64,000 bases of DNA. Source: Halomonas heilongjiangensis. Its GTDB lineage: Bacteria; Pseudomonadota; Gammaproteobacteria; Pseudomonadales; Halomonadaceae. A model generated the notes under the pieces. It did no database searches, was not told where the DNA came from, and saw nothing but the letters and a program-made list of their open reading frames with translations. Location: the NCBI RefSeq assembly GCF_002879645.1, contig NZ_PNRE01000044.1, positions 1-64,000 on the forward strand. Reading direction: 5' to 3'. Below, one piece after another: positions 1 through 8,922 of the stretch (its first letter is position 1; every line of letters begins with the position of its first letter). The translations under genes were made by a program, and so were the position numbers.

Positions 1-1684
1 CGGAGGCGCGATAGGTGAAGCTGTCGCTGCCGACGAACTCTTCGTTCGGCGTGTAGGTGAGGGTGCCGTCCGGGTTGATGGTGACGCTGCCGTTCGCGGG
101 CTGGGTGACCGAGCCGATGGTCAGCGGATCGCCGTCCGGGTCGCTGTCGTTGGCGAGCACGGCGATCTGCACGGCGGTGCCTTCCAGGGTCGAGGCGCTG
201 TCGTCGTTGGCGACCGGGGGGTTGTTGACCGGCTCGCCACCCTCGAAGCTGTACTCGATGATCAGCTTGGGCGGGACGGATCCCTCGGCCGAGTCGAAAC
301 TCCAGCCATCGGGGCCGAGGGGCAGGAAGGCCCAGCCGTGGTTCGCCTGGCCATTGGCCCACGCCTGCAGGCTGGTCGTCACGTCGAGCTGGGTGGTGCC
401 GGCCGCGACGAAACCGGTATTCAGGTCACTCTGCACCATGGCCTCTACGCCGTCGGCCTGGATGCCGTTGCCGAGGCTGTCCCAGGTCGAGCTGTCGCTC
501 CAGGACTGGAGCATGCGGTGCAGCCTGGCCCCGTCACCCGAGGTGGTCGTCTGCAACTCCAGCGTGGCGGAGAGGATGGTGGCCCCCAGCGGGATCTGAC
601 CGGCACCACTGCCGAAGATGTCGTCGAAGCGCACCAGCGCCTGCACCTCGCCGCGCCGGTCTTCGCTGTCGACGGTGAGCGTTTTCTGGGACCCCCGGTT
701 CGCTCGGGGCTGCCCCTCGTAGAGGAAGGTGTCCACTACCCCCGCATAGCCGTTGCTACCCTGCTGGAACTGGCTCGTGGCGATGACGGGCTCGCTCGTC
801 GTGCTGGTGGTCATGCTCAGCGATGTCGACTCGCTGGTCAGGCCATCGTCCTGGGTGCTGAAGGTGAAGACATTGTCGTCGAGGAGGGCCACATCGTCGT
901 CGGCCATGGTGTCCTGCGAATCGTCCGTGCCCGAGGTGTTCGACCTCTGGCCATCGGGGTCCTCATGCGATGTCGTCAGAGTCTCGTCGCCGTCGGGCTC
1001 GCCTGCCGGGTCGCTGCCATCGGTAGACTCCTCGACCGGGGCGGCCATCCCCTGGGTGGATAGGGGCGTGTCGGCATCGCTGGTTGGTTCGCTGTCACCC
1101 GGCAGGCTGTACTCGACGATCAGCCTGGGCGGGACCGCGCCTTCCGCCGAGTCGAAGCTCCAGCCATCTGGGCCGAGGGGCAGAAGGGCCCAGCCATGGT
1201 TCGCTTGGCCGTCGGCCCAGGCCTGAAGGCTCGAGGTGACGTCGAGCCGGCTGGTGCCGACCTCGAGAAAGCCGGTCTCGAGGTCGCTCTCGCGCATCGC
1301 CTCGGTGCCGTCGGCCTGGATGCCGCTCTCGAGGCTGTCCCAGGTCGCGCCGTCGCTCCAGGGCTGCAGCATGCGGTGGAGCCTGGCCCCGTCGCCCGAG
1401 GTGGTCGTCTGCAGTTCCAGGGTGGCAGAGAGGATGATGGCGCCCGGCGGGATCTGCCCGGCACCGCTGCCGAAGATATCGTCGAAGCGCAGCAGCGCCT
1501 GCACCTCGCCACGGCGCTCTTCGCTGTCGACGGTGAGCGTTTTCGACGATGACCTGTTGGCCCGCGGTTGGGTCTCGTGCAGATAGGTATCCACCACCCC
1601 GGCATAGTCGTCGCTGCCATGCTGGAAATACACGGTCGTGTTTTCCACACGGTGTTTATCGTCTGAACCGTCTAACGGAGACAT
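1..1684 (-). CDS. Large DNRLRE-domain surface or secreted protein, N-terminal 561 residues (runs off left edge)
   Basis: The frame is open from an ATG at 1684 to the window edge with no stop, so the C-terminus lies outside. A Shine-Dalgarno GAGGA sits 5 nt before the ATG. There is no signal peptide; the N-terminus is hydrophilic, which suggests type I secretion using a C-terminal signal. Two DNRLRE-type domains (residues about 19-193 and 305-479) are nearly identical and each carries [20 protein letters not shown]. An acidic Ser/Thr/Asp-rich linker joins them. From about residue 488 a cadherin-like (tandem-95/Big_9) repeat begins, with [18 protein letters not shown] and LTYTP. Proteins of this build are usually giant adhesins or matrix proteins. 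The next upstream gene is also a type I secretion substrate. Exact function is unknown. Confidence 0.85.
   Translation of the reverse strand, partial: MSPLDGSDDKHRVENTTVYFQHGSDDYAGVVDTYLHETQPRANRSSSKTLTVDSEERRGEVQALLRFDDIFGSGAGQIPPGAIILSATLELQTTTSGDGARLHRMLQPWSDGATWDSLESGIQADGTEAMRESDLETGFLEVGTSRLDVTSSLQAWADGQANHGWALLPLGPDGWSFDSAEGAVPPRLIVEYSLPGDSEPTSDADTPLSTQGMAAPVEESTDGSDPAGEPDGDETLTTSHEDPDGQRSNTSGTDDSQDTMADDDVALLDDNVFTFSTQDDGLTSESTSLSMTTSTTSEPVIATSQFQQGSNGYAGVVDTFLYEGQPRANRGSQKTLTVDSEDRRGEVQALVRFDDIFGSGAGQIPLGATILSATLELQTTTSGDGARLHRMLQSWSDSSTWDSLGNGIQADGVEAMVQSDLNTGFVAAGTTQLDVTTSLQAWANGQANHGWAFLPLGPDGWSFDSAEGSVPPKLIIEYSFEGGEPVNNPPVANDDSASTLEGTAVQIAVLANDSDPDGDPLTIGSVTQPANGSVTINPDGTLTYTPNEEFVGSDSFTYRAS
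249..770 (-). repeat. DNRLRE domain direct repeat, copy 2
   Basis: This stretch aligns without gaps to the copy 858 bp to the right (a whole 286 codons). Identity is highest over about the first 440 bases and lower toward 770. It encodes the second DNRLRE domain of the left-edge protein. Confidence 0.85.
1107..1628 (-). repeat. DNRLRE domain direct repeat, copy 1
   Basis: First (N-terminal) copy of the in-frame duplication with 858-bp period. Differences are mostly third-position changes plus a few conservative substitutions, for example [15 protein letters not shown] against [15 protein letters not shown]. Confidence 0.85.
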
Positions 1685-1760
1685 GACAGTCCTCGACTGT
1701 GAATGACAAGATGCGTTTCGTTACAAACTAGATACTTTCCAGGGGAGGAGCCACCCCAAA

Positions 1761-1792
1761 GAATCCACACTCGTCATCTCAGGGAATCCACA
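1761..1792. promoter_or_regulatory. Two 9-bp direct repeats upstream of the DNRLRE gene
   Basis: GAATCCACA occurs at 1761-1769 and again at 1784-1792, 23 bp apart (about two helical turns), some 80-110 bp before the start of the left-edge gene. A related GTGTGGATT occurs in the upstream region of the neighbouring RTX gene near 3498. This could be a shared regulator site; there is no direct evidence. Confidence 0.25.
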
Positions 1793-1865
1793 TGAGGGAA
1801 TGAGCTTTTCCAGCGTGCATGCCAACGGGGTCAAGAGCGGTGAACCCGCTTCCATGACGACGCAA

Positions 1866-1895
1866 GGCCCGCCACGCGTCGACGCGTGGCGGGCC
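1866..1895 (-). terminator. Perfect 30-bp palindrome after the RTX gene
   Basis: Two perfect 15-bp arms (GGCCCGCCACGCGTC and its complement) meet with no spacer, 20 bp past the stop of the RTX protein. The position suits a transcription terminator, but no U tract follows on the minus strand, so termination may be weak, or the site may bind a protein. Confidence 0.55.
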
Positions 1896-1915
1896 CGACG
1901 CCGGCAAACGTTGGA

Positions 1916-3208
1916 CTATTCGATGATCAGGCTGCCGCTAGCGACCATCTTGGTTACCAGGTCGGTCGCATCGGAGGCATCGAAGGCCAGCTGCAGGTCG
2001 GCAAGGGAAGCATTGTCGAAAACGATCTTCTGGTCGACGCCGTTGCCCTGGGTATCGATATGCAGTTCGGCCTGGCCGTCCACTTCGGTGAAGAGCAGCG
2101 CGGCATCGTCACCGAGCAGGTCCTTGAGGTCGATGCTGTCACCCTCGGCCTCGCTGAAGTCCATGATTCGGTCGACGGCCGGGACTTCTATGGTGCCCTG
2201 GTCGCCCAGCATCCACTGGAAGGTATCGGCGCCAGCGCCGCCCCAGAGGATATCGTCGTCCGCGCCACCGACGAGGATGTCGGCGCCGTTGCCGCCGAAC
2301 AGCTGGTCGTTGCCGGCTCCACCATACAGGGTGTCGTTGCCCTGGCCACCGAACAGGACATCATCGCCGCTGGAGCCGAAGACGGTGTCGCCGTCACCGT
2401 TGAGGGTGTCCTGTCCTCTGAAACCGAAGAGGATATCGTCTCCAACCACCGGGTTCTCGAGGGTGCCATCGCCGGATGCCTCGGTGCCCAGGAGGTGATC
2501 GCCAGGTGCTGGGTTGCCGGTCGCACCGGCCTTGAAGGTGAACGTCTCGTGATAGGTGTTATCGGCGCTATCGGTGACTTCGATCGTCACGGTGAAGGTA
2601 CCGTCGCCTTCCGCGATGACTTGCCCCTCCTTCAGCTTCAGGACATTGCCATCCACGATTTCGAAGCGACTCTCTGCATCGGTGATCGAGAAGGTATGGG
2701 TGTCTCCCGCATCGGGGTCGAATGCCGTCAGCGTGCCAAGGGTGGCGCCCGCTGCCGTCGAGGCCTGGGGGCTTGACCCCTTGAGGCTGTCGGCGAACGT
2801 CGGGTCGATCTCCAGGCGGATATCGGTAGGCGCCTGGTTCTCGGTGGAACCGCCCGGTGCCGTATACTCGTCGTAGTACCAGCGTTCCTGCTCCGCCCGG
2901 CCCTGTTTCCAGGTGAAGGAGTCCTTGCTACCCTCGAACAGGTCGGTCAGGTAGAAGCGCCCCAGGCCACCGAAGTCCAGGTAGGGGGCATTCAGTTCGC
3001 TGTCGTTGTCGCTGTTCTGGTTGAGCTGAACCGAGAACGCCCCGCTCTGATAGGCCTCCAGCATCTCCTCGCCGAGTTGCCCCTCCAGCCAAGTGCCCAC
3101 CGCCTCATCGGCGAGTACGACCGTGCCCAGCCAGGCCGTGTAGTGCTTGGAAAAGACACCCTGGCTGTCCAGCTCGGTGCCATTCAGGAATTCCGTGAAC
3201 GTTGTCAT
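1916..3208 (-). CDS. Type I secretion RTX protein with VC_A0849-type C-terminal target domain
   Basis: A 430-residue protein. The ATG at 3208 is chosen because GAGGG lies 7 nt upstream; an ATG at 3259 has no ribosome site. There is no signal peptide. The middle holds a cadherin-like segment beginning NQAPTDIRLEID. About residues 245-325 carry RTX calcium-binding nonapeptides (GGQGNDTLYGGAGNDQLFGG is typical). The last 100 residues match the type I secretion target domain of the VC_A0849 subclass (GADTFQW, DRIMDFSEAEGDSIDLKDLL, DQKIVFDNASL). It should leave the cell through an ABC/MFP/TolC exporter, which is not in this window. Its role is unknown; surface or biofilm proteins are common in this class. 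It lies upstream of another large surface protein in the same orientation. Confidence 0.85.
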   Translation of the reverse strand: MTTFTEFLNGTELDSQGVFSKHYTAWLGTVVLADEAVGTWLEGQLGEEMLEAYQSGAFSVQLNQNSDNDSELNAPYLDFGGLGRFYLTDLFEGSKDSFTWKQGRAEQERWYYDEYTAPGGSTENQAPTDIRLEIDPTFADSLKGSSPQASTAAGATLGTLTAFDPDAGDTHTFSITDAESRFEIVDGNVLKLKEGQVIAEGDGTFTVTIEVTDSADNTYHETFTFKAGATGNPAPGDHLLGTEASGDGTLENPVVGDDILFGFRGQDTLNGDGDTVFGSSGDDVLFGGQGNDTLYGGAGNDQLFGGNGADILVGGADDDILWGGAGADTFQWMLGDQGTIEVPAVDRIMDFSEAEGDSIDLKDLLGDDAALLFTEVDGQAELHIDTQGNGVDQKIVFDNASLADLQLAFDASDATDLVTKMVASGSLIIE

Positions 3209-3768
3209 CTCGCGACCCTCGATTGCCTGCTGTTTCCCTGGAGGAACAGGGGGTACCATGCCGTTGCACGGTTACCTGTCCGCCGCCTTGTGGGTTCTTC
3301 TGGTTCTTCAAGGCGCCCTGCTCAGGCAACCCGGCTGTCTCGAGAGGAGGGAGAGACCCGTGGCTTTCCGTCCCTGCATCGCTGCAGGTTTGGCGTTGCT
3401 GTCCGGCGCTGACGGCGATGATCACCGCGATCCTGCCGGCCTGGACCGGATGGGAAGGCATCGCGGCACTCCGTCGAGTTACATTTATTTACCAAAAGTG
3501 TGGATTTCGCAAATTATTTTTTCTATCCAGATACGCTTGTGGGGCTGGCAGGCGTCAACCTGCGCTCGCTTCTGGCTCATCTTCATGCACCGTCGTGGTG
3601 CGTAGCGTGCCGGATTCCTCCGCAGGGTCTCGATGTCGGGGGCGAGAGTGCCCAGGCATGGGGCGAATGGCTGGCCGCCATGACAAGACCGCATGGCGAG
3701 ATTGCCCATGACTGGCACGCTCCCTGCATCGAATATGGGGAGTTCACCACCATGGAGCCGGACACGCC
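3209..3768. other. 560-bp intergenic region with an AT-rich island
   Basis: It separates the minus-strand RTX gene from the plus-strand glucosylglycerate genes. I see no convincing coding sequence: several overlapping open frames in different phases have no ribosome sites and resemble no family. A strikingly AT-rich stretch near 3480-3530 stands out in this GC-rich DNA and probably holds divergent promoters. Confidence 0.6.
3484..3512 (-). promoter_or_regulatory. Possible promoter of the RTX gene
   Basis: On the minus strand TTGCGA (3512-3507) is followed after 15-17 nt by TAAATA/AATAAA (3491-3484). The -35 fit is moderate and the spacing depends on which -10 is used. It would give a leader of about 275 nt. 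Confidence 0.25.
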
Positions 3769-4704
3769 ATGCCCCAGCACGCTTCCCGTGACTCGGTCAC
3801 CCAGGACCCCGCCCTGCGCCCGCGCCTGCTCTTCACCGATCTGGACGGTTCGCTGCTCGATCACCACAGCTACGACTGGTCGCCCGCACGGCCCTGGCTC
3901 GCCCGGCTCAAGCGGCTCGGGGTGCCGGTGATCCCGGTGACCAGCAAGACCCGCAGCGAGATCGTGCCGCTGCGCCGGGCCATGGGCCTGGCGGACACCC
4001 CCTTCATCGCCGAGAACGGCGCCGTGGCCGGGCTGCCGCCGGCCTGGTGCCACGCCCGGCTGGATCGCGGCCCCGGCCCCGACGGCCTGGTGATCAAGAC
4101 CCTGGGGGTGGACATCGGCTTCATCCGCAAGCGGCTCGCGGTGTGGCGTGAACGGCTCGATGTCGCCTTCACCACCATGAGCGAGATGTCGCTGGAGGAG
4201 CTGACCGACTTCACCGGCCTGGCGGAACCCGAGGCGCGACTGGCGCGGATGCGCGAAGGCAGCGAACCGCTGATCTGGGCCGATGACGACGACGGCCTCG
4301 TGGCCTTCCGGGAAGGGCTCGAGGGCGATGGCCTGCGCCTGGTCCGCGGTGGGCGCTTCTGGCATGTCACCGGCGAGTCCCACAAGGGCAGCGCCGTGAG
4401 TTGGCTGATCGAGCGCTTCCAGGCGCTGCGCGGCAGCCGCCCCCTGAGCCTGGGACTCGGCGACGGGCCCAACGATATCGCCATGCTCGAGAGCGTCGAT
4501 CAGGCGGTGGTGATCCGGGGCTGTCATGGGCTCGAGGTGTCGCCGAAGCAGCCGGCGCTCTACCGCAGCGAGGCGACCGGGCCTGCCGGCTGGGCCGAGG
4601 GGGTGGCCTACTGGTGGGGGCGAGCCGACCGCCGGGTGATACCGGCGGAGGCTCCAGCAACCCATCGGCGCGTCGGGCATGAAGCCCCGGGGGAGGCGGC
4701 ATGA
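3769..4704 (+). CDS. gpgP: HAD phosphatase, mannosyl/glucosyl-3-phosphoglycerate phosphatase type
   Basis: A 311-residue HAD-superfamily enzyme of the MPGP/YedP family. Motif I is DLDGS with nucleophile D24 and D26; VTSKTRSE supplies motif II; GLGDGPNDIAML (229-240) supplies the metal-binding acidic residues. It should dephosphorylate glucosyl-3-phosphoglycerate (or the mannosyl form) to the osmolyte glucosylglycerate (mannosylglycerate). A GGAG lies about 11 nt before the ATG. The stop overlaps the start of the downstream glycosyltransferase by 4 nt, so the two are translationally coupled. The sugar (glucose or mannose) is inferred from that partner, not from this protein. Confidence 0.85.
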   Translation: MPQHASRDSVTQDPALRPRLLFTDLDGSLLDHHSYDWSPARPWLARLKRLGVPVIPVTSKTRSEIVPLRRAMGLADTPFIAENGAVAGLPPAWCHARLDRGPGPDGLVIKTLGVDIGFIRKRLAVWRERLDVAFTTMSEMSLEELTDFTGLAEPEARLARMREGSEPLIWADDDDGLVAFREGLEGDGLRLVRGGRFWHVTGESHKGSAVSWLIERFQALRGSRPLSLGLGDGPNDIAMLESVDQAVVIRGCHGLEVSPKQPALYRSEATGPAGWAEGVAYWWGRADRRVIPAEAPATHRRVGHEAPGEAA

Positions 4705-5921
4705 GCGACTTCCACCAGAACGGCATCGTCACCGACTTCCACAACCTGACCCGCCGCCCCCTCGTCGAGCTCGAGGACGACCTGGTGCGGTTCTCGGCAC
4801 GCCGGCCCATGAGCCTGATCCTGCCGTCGCTGTTCTCGGAGCTCGAGGGGCCGGCGCTGGCGCACATCGTCGACGAGATCGCCCGGGTACCCTATCTCGC
4901 CGAGGTGGTGATCGGGCTCGATCGCGCCGACCGTGGCCAGTTCCTCCACGCCCGGGAGTTCTTCTCGGCGTTGCCCCAGCACCACCGCATCCTGTGGAAC
5001 GACGGCCCCCGGCTGCGCGCCCTGGATGCCGAGCTGGAGGCCCAGGGGCTGGCCCCCCAGCAGCCCGGCAAGGGTCGCAACGTCTGGTACTGTGCCGGCT
5101 ATGTGCAGGCCTCGCACCGCGGTGCCGTGGTCGCCCTGCACGACTGCGACATCCTCACCTACGATCGCGGGATGCTGGCGCGGCTGTTCTTCCCGGTGGC
5201 CCATCCGCACTTCAACTACGAGTTCTGCAAGGGCTACTACCCGCGCATCGCCGAGGGGCGGCTCAACGGCCGGGTCTCGCGGCTGATGGTCACGCCGCTG
5301 CTGCGGGCGCTCAAGAAGATGCACGGTCCGTTGCCCTACCTGGAGTACCTCGACAGCTACCGCTATCCCCTCTCCGGCGAGTTCTCCATGCGTGCCGAGG
5401 TGCTCGACGGTATCCGCATCCCCGCCGACTGGGGCCTGGAGATCGGCGTGCTCTCCGAGGTGCACCGCAACTATTCGACCAAGCGGCTCTGCCAGGTCGA
5501 CCTGGCCGACGCCTACGATCACAAGCATCAGCCGGTCTCGGAGGAGGACGCCTCGAGCGGGCTGAATCGCATGAGCCTGGACATCGCCAAGGCGCTCTAC
5601 CGCAAGCTGGCGACCCAGGGCGTGACCTTCAGCGCCGAGGGTTTCCGTACCCTCAAGGCCACCTACTACCGCCTGGCGCTGGATCTGATCGAGGCCTACG
5701 ACCACGACGCGGTGATGAACGGCCTGAGCCTCGATCGCCACGGCGAGGAGCGCGCGGTGGAACTGTTCGCCGCCAACCTGCTCGAGGCGGGCAGTGCCTT
5801 CCTCGACAACCCCGGCGAGCGACCCTTCATCCCCAGCTGGAACCGGGTCAAGGCGGCGATTCCCGATCTGCCGGAACGCCTGGCCGAGGCCGTGGAACGC
5901 GACAACGCCGGCCAGGTGTGA
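4701..5921 (+). CDS. gpgS: Glucosyl-3-phosphoglycerate synthase (family GT81-like)
   Basis: A 406-residue GT-A fold glycosyltransferase that should join a nucleotide-activated glucose to 3-phosphoglycerate, the first step of glucosylglycerate synthesis. The N-terminal LILPSLFSELEGPALAHIV matches the first strand-helix of GpgS enzymes, and HDCDI (D148/D150) is the metal- and NDP-binding DxD-type motif. GKGRNVWYCAGY and LSGEFSMR are also GpgS-like. It starts inside the phosphatase gene (ATGA overlap). A mannosyl-3-phosphoglycerate synthase is less likely because the GT55 motifs are not seen. The product is a cytoplasmic compatible solute for salt or nitrogen stress, consistent with a halophile. 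Confidence 0.8.
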   Translation: MSDFHQNGIVTDFHNLTRRPLVELEDDLVRFSARRPMSLILPSLFSELEGPALAHIVDEIARVPYLAEVVIGLDRADRGQFLHAREFFSALPQHHRILWNDGPRLRALDAELEAQGLAPQQPGKGRNVWYCAGYVQASHRGAVVALHDCDILTYDRGMLARLFFPVAHPHFNYEFCKGYYPRIAEGRLNGRVSRLMVTPLLRALKKMHGPLPYLEYLDSYRYPLSGEFSMRAEVLDGIRIPADWGLEIGVLSEVHRNYSTKRLCQVDLADAYDHKHQPVSEEDASSGLNRMSLDIAKALYRKLATQGVTFSAEGFRTLKATYYRLALDLIEAYDHDAVMNGLSLDRHGEERAVELFAANLLEAGSAFLDNPGERPFIPSWNRVKAAIPDLPERLAEAVERDNAGQV

Positions 5922-6024
5922 TCCAGCGCAAGCCCCCACCACCGGGTCCGCATCGGGCAGCGCGCGAGCCGTCCTGATCCAGTATGCTGAAGGCAGGGTT
6001 TCGCGGGGAAAGGATCGAGACGCC

Positions 6025-7434
6025 ATGTCGACACTGACTTTCCAGGGGGCGGTCGGCGAGGTCACCGGGTCGCGCTATCTAATCGAGGTGGACGGCGACG
6101 GCGGCGCCCACCGGCTGTTGCTCGAGTGCGGCCTGCACCAGGGGGGAGGCGATGCCGATGCGGCCAATGCCAGGCCCTTCGGCGCCCTGGCCGGACAGCT
6201 CGAGGCAGTGGTGCTCTCCCACGGCCACCTGGATCACTCGGGGCTGCTGCCCAAGCTGGTGCGCGAGGGCTACCGAGGGCCGATCCACTGCACCCGTGGT
6301 ACCCGCGACCTGCTCGATATCATGCTGCGTGACGCCGCCTTCGTCATGGCCAAGGACATCGAGTGGGAGAACAAGTGGCGCAAGCGCAACGACAAGCCGC
6401 CGGTCGAGCCCCTCTACGAGCTCGAGGACGTGGAGCGCACCCTAGCGCTCTGCGAGTCCCATGGCTACGGCCAGCCGGTGAACCTGCCCGGCGGCGCGAC
6501 CCTGGTGTTCCGTGATGCCGGCCATATCCTCGGCTCGGCCATCGTCGAGCTCGGCATCCCCTCCGGCGGCCAGATCAAGCGCCTGGTGTTCTCGGGTGAC
6601 CTGGGCAACCCCGGTTCGGTACTGATGAAGGATCCCGAGAGGCTCCATGACGCCGACCTGGTGCTGATGGAGAGCACCTACGGCGACCGTGACCATCGCC
6701 CCCTGGACGAGACCCTCGAGGAGTTCGCCCGGGTGCTGGCGGAGGCCCATGCCGATGGCGGGAACGTGTTGATCCCCGCCTTCGCCGTGGGCCGCACCCA
6801 GGAGATCCTCTACCACCTCAGCGTGCTCTACCACGAGGGACGGCTGCGCCAGCAACTGGTGTTCCTCGACAGTCCCATGGCGATACGGGTCACCGAGCTC
6901 TACCATCGGGCGCGCAAGTCGCTCGATCCCGAGGACCTCAAGGTGCTCAACATCGCCGCCAGCGGCGACACCAGCCGGTACCTGCCTATCCTGCGCCTGA
7001 CCCGTACGGTGGAGGAATCCATGGCCATCAACCGCATCCACGGCGGGGCGATCATCATCGCCGGGGCAGGCATGTGCACCGGTGGCCGCATCGTTCACCA
7101 CTTCCGCTATAACCTCGAGAAGCCCAATACCCGCCTGGTGATCGTCGGCTTCCAGGCCGCCGGCACCCTGGGCCGCCAGCTCGTCGACGGCGCCGAGCGG
7201 GTGCGGGTGCTCGGTCAGGACCTGGCGGTGAAGGCCAGGGTGCACACCATCGGTGGTTTCTCGGCCCACGCCGGCCAGACTCAGTTGATCGGTTGGGCCG
7301 GCGCCTTCCGTAACGGCCCCCGCTTCTACCTGGTCCACGGCGAGCCGGGTATCCAGCAGGTGCTCAAGGCCGCCCTGGCCGAAAGCGGCATCGAGGCCGA
7401 GGTTCCTGCCTATGGCGATCGCATAGAGATCTGA
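6025..7434 (+). CDS. MBL-fold beta-CASP ribonuclease-like protein
   Basis: A 469-residue metallo-beta-lactamase fold protein of the beta-CASP group (RNA-processing exonuclease/YsdC-like, similar to archaeal and bacterial CPSF-type nucleases). Zinc ligands are in SHGHLDHSG (H66, H68, D70, H71), followed by RDAGHILGSA, FSGDLGNPGS and ESTYGDRDH. The beta-CASP insertion shows FAVGRTQEILYHL and GAGMCTGGRIVHHF, and the C-terminus has GGFSAHAGQ and VHGE. Likely substrate is RNA. GAAAGGA precedes the ATG by about 10 nt; an in-frame extension upstream has no ribosome site. It follows gpgS by 103 bp in the same direction, but a functional link is not evident. Confidence 0.85.
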   Translation: MSTLTFQGAVGEVTGSRYLIEVDGDGGAHRLLLECGLHQGGGDADAANARPFGALAGQLEAVVLSHGHLDHSGLLPKLVREGYRGPIHCTRGTRDLLDIMLRDAAFVMAKDIEWENKWRKRNDKPPVEPLYELEDVERTLALCESHGYGQPVNLPGGATLVFRDAGHILGSAIVELGIPSGGQIKRLVFSGDLGNPGSVLMKDPERLHDADLVLMESTYGDRDHRPLDETLEEFARVLAEAHADGGNVLIPAFAVGRTQEILYHLSVLYHEGRLRQQLVFLDSPMAIRVTELYHRARKSLDPEDLKVLNIAASGDTSRYLPILRLTRTVEESMAINRIHGGAIIIAGAGMCTGGRIVHHFRYNLEKPNTRLVIVGFQAAGTLGRQLVDGAERVRVLGQDLAVKARVHTIGGFSAHAGQTQLIGWAGAFRNGPRFYLVHGEPGIQQVLKAALAESGIEAEVPAYGDRIEI

Positions 7435-7532
7435 CTTCGTCTTTTTATAAAAAAATGGACTAAGTTTAGATCTTGTTTTTCATCCATGCTGTCGCCATCT
7501 CGTGAGGCAACGACATTCAGGAGGTGCTTCCC
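7435..7532 (+). promoter_or_regulatory. AT-rich leader of the persulfide dioxygenase operon
   Basis: The first 45 bases are unusually AT-rich (ATAAAAAAATGG and GTTTAGATCTTG) for this genome, which is typical of a promoter or operator. AGATCT occurs twice, 40 bp apart, the first overlapping the end of the upstream gene. Just before the next gene is a perfect AGGAGGT at 7519-7525, 7 nt from the ATG. I could not assign -35 and -10 boxes with confidence. Confidence 0.4.
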
Positions 7533-8399
7533 ATGTCCAGGCCGATCGTGACCCACTTCTTCGATGAGCCGACCAACACCTTCAGCTATGTGGTGAGAGA
7601 TCCCGACGGTAACGCCTGCGCGATCCTCGATTCGGTGCTCGACTTCGACTACGCCGCCGGCAGGACCGACGTGCGTTCTGCCGACGCGATCATCGACTAT
7701 ATCCAGCGCGAGGGGTTGAAGGTCGAGTGGATCCTCGAGACCCACGTCCACGCCGACCACCTCTCCGCCGCCCCCTACCTCCACGAGAAGCTGGGCGGCA
7801 AGACCGGCATCGGCGCCAGGATCACCGTGGTGCAGGATGTCTTCGGCAAGGCCTTCAACGCGGGTACCGAGTTCGCCCGCGACGGCAGTCAGTTCGACCG
7901 CCTCTTCGAGGAGGGCGATACCTTCGCCATCGGCAAGCTGGAAGGGCGGGTGCTGCATACGCCGGGGCATACGCCGGCCTGCCTGACCTACGTGATCGGC
8001 GATGCCGCCTTCGTCGGCGACACCCTGTTCATGCCCGACTACGGCACCGCCCGCTGCGACTTCCCCGGTGGCGATGCGCGCACCCTCTATCGCTCCATCC
8101 AGAAGGTGCTGGCGCTGCCGGACGAGACCCGGCTGTTCCTGTGTCACGACTACAAGGCGACGGGTCGCGAGGAGTACCAGCACGAGACCAGCGTGGTCGA
8201 GCAGCGTGCCCACAACGTGCACGTCCACGAAGGGGTCAGCGAGGAGGAGTTCGTCAGGATGCGCACCGAGCGCGACGCCACCCTCGACATGCCGACGCTG
8301 ATCATCCCCTCGGTGCAGGTCAACATGCGCGCCGGTCGCCTGCCGCCGCCCGAGGACAACGGCCAGGTCTACCTCAAGGTGCCGATCAACCGGTTCTGA
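7533..8399 (+). CDS. blh: Persulfide dioxygenase-type MBL hydrolase (Blh family)
   Basis: A 288-residue metallo-beta-lactamase fold protein of the ETHE1/Blh persulfide dioxygenase group, which oxidises glutathione persulfide to sulfite with a single iron. THVHADHLSAAPYL (H71, H73, D75, H76), HTPGHTPACLTYV, GDTLFMPDYGTARCDFPGG and LFLCHDYKA contain the metal ligands and the Blh signature. The start is fixed by AGGAGGT 7 nt upstream; a GTG three codons earlier lies inside that ribosome site. Two YeeE/YedE permease genes follow, the arrangement seen in BigR-controlled sulfide detoxification operons, but no ArsR-type bigR gene is adjacent here. Confidence 0.88.
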   Translation: MSRPIVTHFFDEPTNTFSYVVRDPDGNACAILDSVLDFDYAAGRTDVRSADAIIDYIQREGLKVEWILETHVHADHLSAAPYLHEKLGGKTGIGARITVVQDVFGKAFNAGTEFARDGSQFDRLFEEGDTFAIGKLEGRVLHTPGHTPACLTYVIGDAAFVGDTLFMPDYGTARCDFPGGDARTLYRSIQKVLALPDETRLFLCHDYKATGREEYQHETSVVEQRAHNVHVHEGVSEEEFVRMRTERDATLDMPTLIIPSVQVNMRAGRLPPPEDNGQVYLKVPINRF

Positions 8400-8460
8400 G
8401 GGCCGACCGGCGACCCGCCGGCAGCCCACCCATGACACTGCGCATCGGAGGAAACGCATC

Positions 8461-8922
8461 GTGGATGTGACAGCGAGCCTGCATGGGCTGATCGGCGGCG
8501 TGCTGATCGGCCTCTCGGCCACCTGGCTGATGGCCACCCTGGGCCGCATCGCCGGCATCAGCGGCATCATCGGCAACCTGATCACCGCCAGGCCGAAAGG
8601 CGACAGCGCCTGGCGGCTGACCTTCCTGCTCGGCCTGATCAGCGGCCCTATCGTGCTGATGCTGCTCGGTGGCGGGCTGGGCAACGTGGCCGGCAGCCCG
8701 GGCGAGGTGGTCGGCCGGCCGGCCGGTGGCGTGGTGCTGATGCTGTTCGCCGGCCTGCTGGTGGGGGCGGGCACCGGGCTCGGCAGCGGCTGCACCAGCG
8801 GCCACGGCGTCTGCGGCCTGGCGCGGCTGTCGGTGCGCTCCCTGGCGGCGACCCTGACCTTCCTGGCCACCGCCATCGTCACCGTCTTCGTGGTGCGGCA
8901 CCTGATCGGAGGTGGGGCATGA
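8461..8922 (+). CDS. YeeE/YedE-type sulfur transport membrane protein, first subunit
   Basis: A 153-residue integral membrane protein with about four hydrophobic helices, starting at GTG behind GGAGGAAA. GLGSGCTSGHGVCGLARLS (C111 and C117) is the cysteine motif of YeeE/YedE/TsuA permeases, whose cysteines relay thiosulfate or other sulfur species across the membrane. It resembles the PmpA half of split permeases and overlaps the next gene (ATGA), which is the other half. The likely role is to move reactive sulfur species in the persulfide operon. Substrate and direction are not known. Confidence 0.82.
   Translation: MDVTASLHGLIGGVLIGLSATWLMATLGRIAGISGIIGNLITARPKGDSAWRLTFLLGLISGPIVLMLLGGGLGNVAGSPGEVVGRPAGGVVLMLFAGLLVGAGTGLGSGCTSGHGVCGLARLSVRSLAATLTFLATAIVTVFVVRHLIGGGA

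Noticed and set aside
3202..3711. Open frames of 110-170 codons in the 3.2-3.9 kb gap
   Set aside because: They overlap each other in several phases, have no ribosome sites and no recognisable domains.
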